This document shows positions 60,775 through 64,000 of a stretch of DNA of 64,000 nt, in pieces. Where the stretch lies: the NCBI RefSeq assembly GCF_022482365.1, contig NZ_JAKVPE010000001.1, forward strand, positions 496,001 to 560,000. The letters are read 5' to 3'. The DNA comes from Limosilactobacillus sp. (GTDB taxonomy: Bacteria > Bacillota > Bacilli > Lactobacillales > Lactobacillaceae). The notes beneath the pieces were generated by a model that saw only the letters and a program-made list of their open reading frames with translations, had not been told where the DNA came from and did not search any database. Numbering within the stretch: the stretch's first letter is position 1; every line of letters begins with the position of its first letter. Position numbers and translations under genes: made by a program.

Positions 60775-60805
60775 GCCCCTTTTAGGTTTCACAAGGGGCT
60801 TTTTA
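60775..60805 (+). terminator. Hairpin terminator at the islet edge
   Basis: GCCCCTT (60775-60781) pairs with AAGGGGC (60793-60799), followed by TTTTTATT. Typical of the short stem at the 3' end of an integrated element. It lies 39 bp from the stop of the RlmL-like gene. Confidence 0.8.
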
Positions 60806-60843
60806 TTACCTGCTATGCCTATGTTTACACCACCTTTTAACAA

Positions 60844-61977
60844 TCAGCGGGACTTTTTGCCCCAGAATTGGAAGAGGTCCGTCCGCAAGGCACCATTGTA
60901 AAGCTTGCGCCGCTTAGTTGCCTGAGCGCCGTAGTACTTCTCAAACTCCATGTCGGCGGTCAAAATGTACTTGCTCCAGGTCGTCAGTGGCCGGTAGAGC
61001 TCGCCCATCTGCCGGTAAAGCTCATGGACGGCGGCGTGGTCGCTCAGCCGCTCCCCGTACGGTGGATTGGCGACAATGACTCCATTGATCTTGTCGGTAT
61101 GCCAGTCCTTGACCGCTAACTGTTTAAAGGTGATGTCGTGGGTCAGGCCCGCCGCCCGGCAGTTCTCCTCGGCAATGTCGATCATGTTCTGGTCGATATC
61201 ATAGCCGTGGATATCCAGCTCGACGTCGTAGTCGGCCTGGGCATCGGCCTCGTCGCGAACCTCATCGGAAAGGCCATCCGGCGTCAAATTGACCCACTGC
61301 TCACAGATAAAGGAGCGGTTGATTCCCGGCGCAATGTTGTGGCCGTACAGGGCCGCCTCAATCGGGATCGTTCCAGAACCACAGACCGGGTCCATGAAGG
61401 GATTGTCCGGGAACCAGTGCGCCAGCATGACCAAGGCCGCGGCCATGTTTTCCTTCAGTGGTGCGCCACCCTTGTTTTTACGGTAGCCCCGCTTGAAGAG
61501 CCCCTCACCGGTCGTATCCAGCGTCAGCAGGACGTGATCCTTGTTGATGGCCACCTCCAGCGGGTAGAGCGCCCCCGTTTCCGGCAGGCGCGTCCGCCGG
61601 TGGTAGACCCGGCTGAGCCGCTGAACGATTGCCTTCTTGACGATTGCCTGCACGCTCGGCGTATTATGCAGCTGGGAGTGGTGGCTCTTCCCCTCCACCG
61701 GGAAGCAGGCGTCCACCGGCAGATAGTCCTCCCAGGGCAGCTCATTGGTCTGATCGAAGAGATCTTCAAAGGTTCGGGCATCGAACTCACCGACGATGAT
61801 CTTGACCCGGTCGGCCGTCCGCAGCCAGAGGTTCGTCTTCAGGATGTCCTTCATGTCCCCCTGATAACGCACCCGGCCGTTTTCTACTTGGGTTTCGTAG
61901 CCCAGGCGCCGTAGCTCCTTGCCGACCAGGGCCTCGATCCCCGCCGCCGCGGTCGCCATCAAATGATACTTTTGCAA
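60844..61977 (-). CDS. rlmL: RlmL-type 23S rRNA guanine methyltransferase (YpsC-like)
   Basis: 377 residues. N-terminal ferredoxin-like and THUMP domain (to about 160), then a SAM-binding UPF0020 methyltransferase domain with DPVCGSGTIPIEAA, DIDQNMIDIAEENC and the catalytic NPPYGERL. Methylates N2 of a 23S rRNA guanine in homologues. GC-rich core gene; marks the right border of the AT-rich islet. Confidence 0.92.
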   Translation of the reverse strand: MQKYHLMATAAAGIEALVGKELRRLGYETQVENGRVRYQGDMKDILKTNLWLRTADRVKIIVGEFDARTFEDLFDQTNELPWEDYLPVDACFPVEGKSHHSQLHNTPSVQAIVKKAIVQRLSRVYHRRTRLPETGALYPLEVAINKDHVLLTLDTTGEGLFKRGYRKNKGGAPLKENMAAALVMLAHWFPDNPFMDPVCGSGTIPIEAALYGHNIAPGINRSFICEQWVNLTPDGLSDEVRDEADAQADYDVELDIHGYDIDQNMIDIAEENCRAAGLTHDITFKQLAVKDWHTDKINGVIVANPPYGERLSDHAAVHELYRQMGELYRPLTTWSKYILTADMEFEKYYGAQATKRRKLYNGALRTDLFQFWGKKSR

Positions 61978-62036
61978 AACGTTGCACTCCTTCGCTTGAT
62001 TAAAATTGCTACCTGTATTCTACCATAAGAAAGAAC

Positions 62037-62073
62037 GCCCACCAGCCATTTTCAGAGCTGATGGGCATTTTCG
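62037..62073 (-). terminator. Hairpin after the nitroreductase gene
   Basis: GCCCACCAGC (62037-62046) pairs with GCTGATGGGC (62057-62066), one mismatch, 13 bp beyond the nitroreductase stop on the minus strand. Confidence 0.55.
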
Positions 62074-62079
62074 TTGGGT

Positions 62080-62565
62080 TTACTTGATCTGAACACGGTA
62101 GCGATCCGTTCGTGGCTCCGGGGCCGGCTGCTCGGCCACCTTGCCAACGGGAACGATCGTCGTAACCTCAAAGCCGGCGGGAACTCCCAACGACTGAAGA
62201 ACCCCTGGATAGTTGTTGAGCTTGATTGCGCCGCCCATGACGTAAACAGAACCCAGGCCGAGTTCCGTTGCCTGGATCATGACGTTTTCGGCACCAACGG
62301 AGGCGTCCCGCTCACCAAACGGGCTGCCCTTCTTCGTCAAAATCACAAACAACAACGGTGCCCCGTAGCAGGCATCCCTGGTAGCATCCTCGACCTGTTG
62401 GCAAAGCTGGGCATCGGTGACCACGACGGCCTGCATAACATCCGCCTGGTGCATCCCACATGGGGCGCTCTGGAAGGCGTCGACCAGCTTTTGAACCGTC
62501 TCAGTGCTCAGCCCCGCCGTGAGAAACTTGCGAACCGATTGTCGTTTTGTAATTGCATTAACCAT
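62080..62565 (-). CDS. Nitroreductase-family protein
   Basis: 161 residues, short nitroreductase. FMN-binding start KRQSVRKFL, SAPCGMHQADV and the ASVGAENVMIQATELGLGSVYV helix are family features. Likely FMN/NAD(P)H-dependent reductase; substrate unknown. A minus-strand TATAAT (62618-62613) overlaps a cre-like element ATGAAAACGCTTATA (62629-62615), one mismatch, so catabolite control is possible. Confidence 0.85.
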   Translation of the reverse strand: MVNAITKRQSVRKFLTAGLSTETVQKLVDAFQSAPCGMHQADVMQAVVVTDAQLCQQVEDATRDACYGAPLLFVILTKKGSPFGERDASVGAENVMIQATELGLGSVYVMGGAIKLNNYPGVLQSLGVPAGFEVTTIVPVGKVAEQPAPEPRTDRYRVQIK

Positions 62566-62690
62566 AAATGTGGACTTCCCTTCTAAGTATCCGTCAACGG
62601 CATTACACTTTCATTATAAGCGTTTTCATAGCAAATTGGTGACAAATTATTTTGTAATATCGTCGGCCACAATGGCTAAAACCCCAAAAA

Positions 62691-62713
62691 GCGGTTGCCG
62701 ATCAAGCAACCGC
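62691..62713 (-). terminator. Terminator of the repeat-protein gene
   Basis: GCGGTTGC (62691-62698) and GCAACCGC (62706-62713) form an 8-bp stem; on the minus strand TTTTTGGGGTTTT follows. Confidence 0.8.
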
Positions 62714-62734
62714 CTCTACAAATAATATTAAATT

Positions 62735-63919
62735 TTATAGGCAGTGACCATTGGCATCAAAATAGTATTCCCGGTCGTTACCATTCCACGGTGCATAGTA
62801 CCAACCGTTCGAAACCATGTCTCCGCTGCCATCAAAGTAATACCAGGAGCCATTAATCCACAGCCATTCGTCTTTTGCCCGGGTACCATCTGCCTTAGAA
62901 TAGGACCAAGTATAAGGAATTGACGCTGCTTGACCATTCCATACTGAGTGCCAGCAGTTCGTTTCGTAGTGGCCGTTGGCGTCAAAATAGTATTCATTGT
63001 CCTGACCATACCACGGTGCACTCCACCAACCGTTCGAAACCATGTCCCCACTGCCATCAAAGTAGTACCACGAGCCATTGATCCACAGCCATTCGTCTTT
63101 TGCCCGGGTACCATCTGCCTTGGAATAGGACCAAGTATACGGAATTGATGCTGCCTGACCATTCCACACCGAGTGCCAGCAGTTCGTTTCGTAGTGGCCG
63201 TTGGCATCAAAATAATATTCATTGTCCTGACCATACCACGGTGCACTCCACCAGCCGTTCGAAACCATATCGCCACTGCCATCAAAGTAATACCACGAGC
63301 CATTGATCCACAGCCATTCGTCTTTTGCCCGGGTGCCGTCCGCCTTGGAATAGGACCAAGTATACGGGATTGACGCTGACTGACCGTTCCACACCGAGTG
63401 CCAGCAGTTCGTTTCGTAGTGGCCGTTGGCGTCAAAATAGTATTCATCGTCCTGACCATGCCACGGTGCACTCCACCAACCATTCGAAACCATGTCGCCA
63501 CTGCCATCAAAGTAGTACCACGAACCATTGTCTTGCAGCCATTCACTGTTGGCCTTGGTGCCATCACTCTTTACATAGGTCCAGGTATATGGGATCTCCG
63601 CATCCTGTCCATTCCAGGTTGAGTGCCAACCATACGAATAATCGCTTGCCTTTGCCTGGCTTGTCGTTACGGCAATCTGCTGATCACTGCTGGTTTGTTG
63701 CTCCTCGTTTACCGCATTAACTTGCTGTCCAGCATTATCAGTTGTTGAAGCAACTGTTTCCTGACTCGTTTCCCCCTGGCTTGAATCATTGTTTGCAACT
63801 AGATTAGTTGCGGTAGTCGTACTTGAATTGGTCGTGCTGTCGGCATTTGCGCCGCCAATCCCCAAGGTCAACCCCAGTAGAGCAGCAGTTGAAAATAGCA
63901 AAAGCTTTTTTGTCTTCAA
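62735..63919 (-). CDS. Secreted protein with 75-residue tandem repeats of wall-binding type
   Basis: 394 residues. Start is TTG 63919, nine bases after GGAGGAGG; no in-frame ATG is available. Sec signal peptide (KKLLLFSTAALLGLTLGIGG, then ANADS), a Ser/Thr/Gln-rich linker to about 105, then about four repeats of 75 residues containing WHSVWNGQxASIPYTWSY, NGSWYYFDGSGDMVSNGWW and EYYFDANGHYETNC. The WYYFDGSGDMVSNGW part is a choline/glucan-binding-type repeat. No catalytic domain is left after the repeats, so it looks like a pure binding or adhesive protein. Confidence 0.82.
   Translation of the reverse strand: MKTKKLLLFSTAALLGLTLGIGGANADSTTNSSTTTATNLVANNDSSQGETSQETVASTTDNAGQQVNAVNEEQQTSSDQQIAVTTSQAKASDYSYGWHSTWNGQDAEIPYTWTYVKSDGTKANSEWLQDNGSWYYFDGSGDMVSNGWWSAPWHGQDDEYYFDANGHYETNCWHSVWNGQSASIPYTWSYSKADGTRAKDEWLWINGSWYYFDGSGDMVSNGWWSAPWYGQDNEYYFDANGHYETNCWHSVWNGQAASIPYTWSYSKADGTRAKDEWLWINGSWYYFDGSGDMVSNGWWSAPWYGQDNEYYFDANGHYETNCWHSVWNGQAASIPYTWSYSKADGTRAKDEWLWINGSWYYFDGSGDMVSNGWYYAPWNGNDREYYFDANGHCL
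62830..63600 (-). repeat. 225-bp tandem repeats within the secreted protein gene
   Basis: Near-identical 225-bp units recur at exact 225-bp steps (for example the block starting near 62948, 63173 and 63398), encoding 75 residues each. Differences are mostly third-position changes. Unit number is open to slippage or recombination. Outer limits are approximate. Confidence 0.85.
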
Positions 63920-63941
63920 TTTGAATTTCCTCCTCCATGAA

Positions 63942-64000
63942 TTAATGATTTGCTACGTCCGAAATTGGCTTTAACTCATTGACATAGCCGTTAACCTCAT
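63942..64000 (-). CDS. Possible C-terminal end of an upstream gene
   Basis: An open minus-strand frame enters from the window edge and ends EVNGYVNELKPISDVANH-stop at 63942, 22 bp before the TTG start of the repeat protein. Too short to identify; an upstream operon partner is plausible but unproven. Confidence 0.35.
   Translation of the reverse strand, partial: EVNGYVNELKPISDVANH

Overview
The window is a chromosomal segment of a high-GC lactic acid bacterium of the family Lactobacillaceae. The gene content and order (a fab-acc cluster with FabT, lspA-rluD followed by carAB-like genes, BceRS-BceAB, an L-2-hydroxyisocaproate dehydrogenase-like enzyme, a type II-A CRISPR system, CcpA cre sites) fit the family. 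The GC-rich core genes suggest a heterofermentative group such as Limosilactobacillus; the species cannot be fixed from the sequence alone.

Layout. 1-6430 (minus): type II fatty acid synthesis operon fabZ2-fabT-fabH-acpP-fabD-fabG-fabF-accB-fabZ1-accC (cut by the window edge), with FabT-type palindromes in its promoters and one in front of a divergent unknown membrane-protein gene. 7.3-14.0 kb: GNAT acetyltransferase, a secreted wall-binding repeat protein, and a complete BceRS/BceAB peptide-antibiotic sensing and detoxification module. 14.08-23.36 kb: a complete type II-A CRISPR-Cas locus on the minus strand (cas9, cas1, cas2, csn2, array of 47 repeats and 46 spacers, all spacers exactly 30 bp) with a tracrRNA gene on the opposite strand between cas9 and cas1. 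23.48-24.76 kb: an IS30-family element, present again in the opposite orientation at 59.03-60.31 kb. 25-43.9 kb: metabolic and transport genes (M50-type protease, DUF554 protein, malate/lactate dehydrogenase family, T-box controlled MetE-like methyltransferase, two Old Yellow Enzyme paralogues with two LysR paralogues, pyridoxal kinase, DMT and GlpT-type transporters, SbcCD nuclease). 44.3-51.1 kb: L-HicDH, four tRNAs (Gly, Glu, Ala, His in transcription order), a flippase, a small HTH/peptide pair, aldehyde dehydrogenase and diacetyl/acetoin reductase. 51.2-57.95 kb: a frameshifted metallophosphoesterase, a CarB-like/CarA-like pair with destroyed active sites, rluD, lspA, an EbsA-like gene and rnhA. 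58-60.8 kb: an AT-rich accessory islet with a secreted coiled-coil protein, a gene split by the IS, and an integrase-like scrap. 60.8-64 kb: RlmL-type methyltransferase, nitroreductase and a secreted protein with 75-residue tandem repeats.

Working together: the fab genes make the acyl chains and are tuned by FabT. Sugar availability probably reaches several genes (glpT-like, aldehyde dehydrogenase, diacetyl reductase, nitroreductase, a 55-residue orphan) through cre sites. The most unusual item is the translationally coupled CarA-like/CarB-like pair: it sits where the pyrimidine operon follows lspA-rluD in relatives, is open and co-expressed, but lacks the catalytic residues for glutamine hydrolysis and ATP binding.
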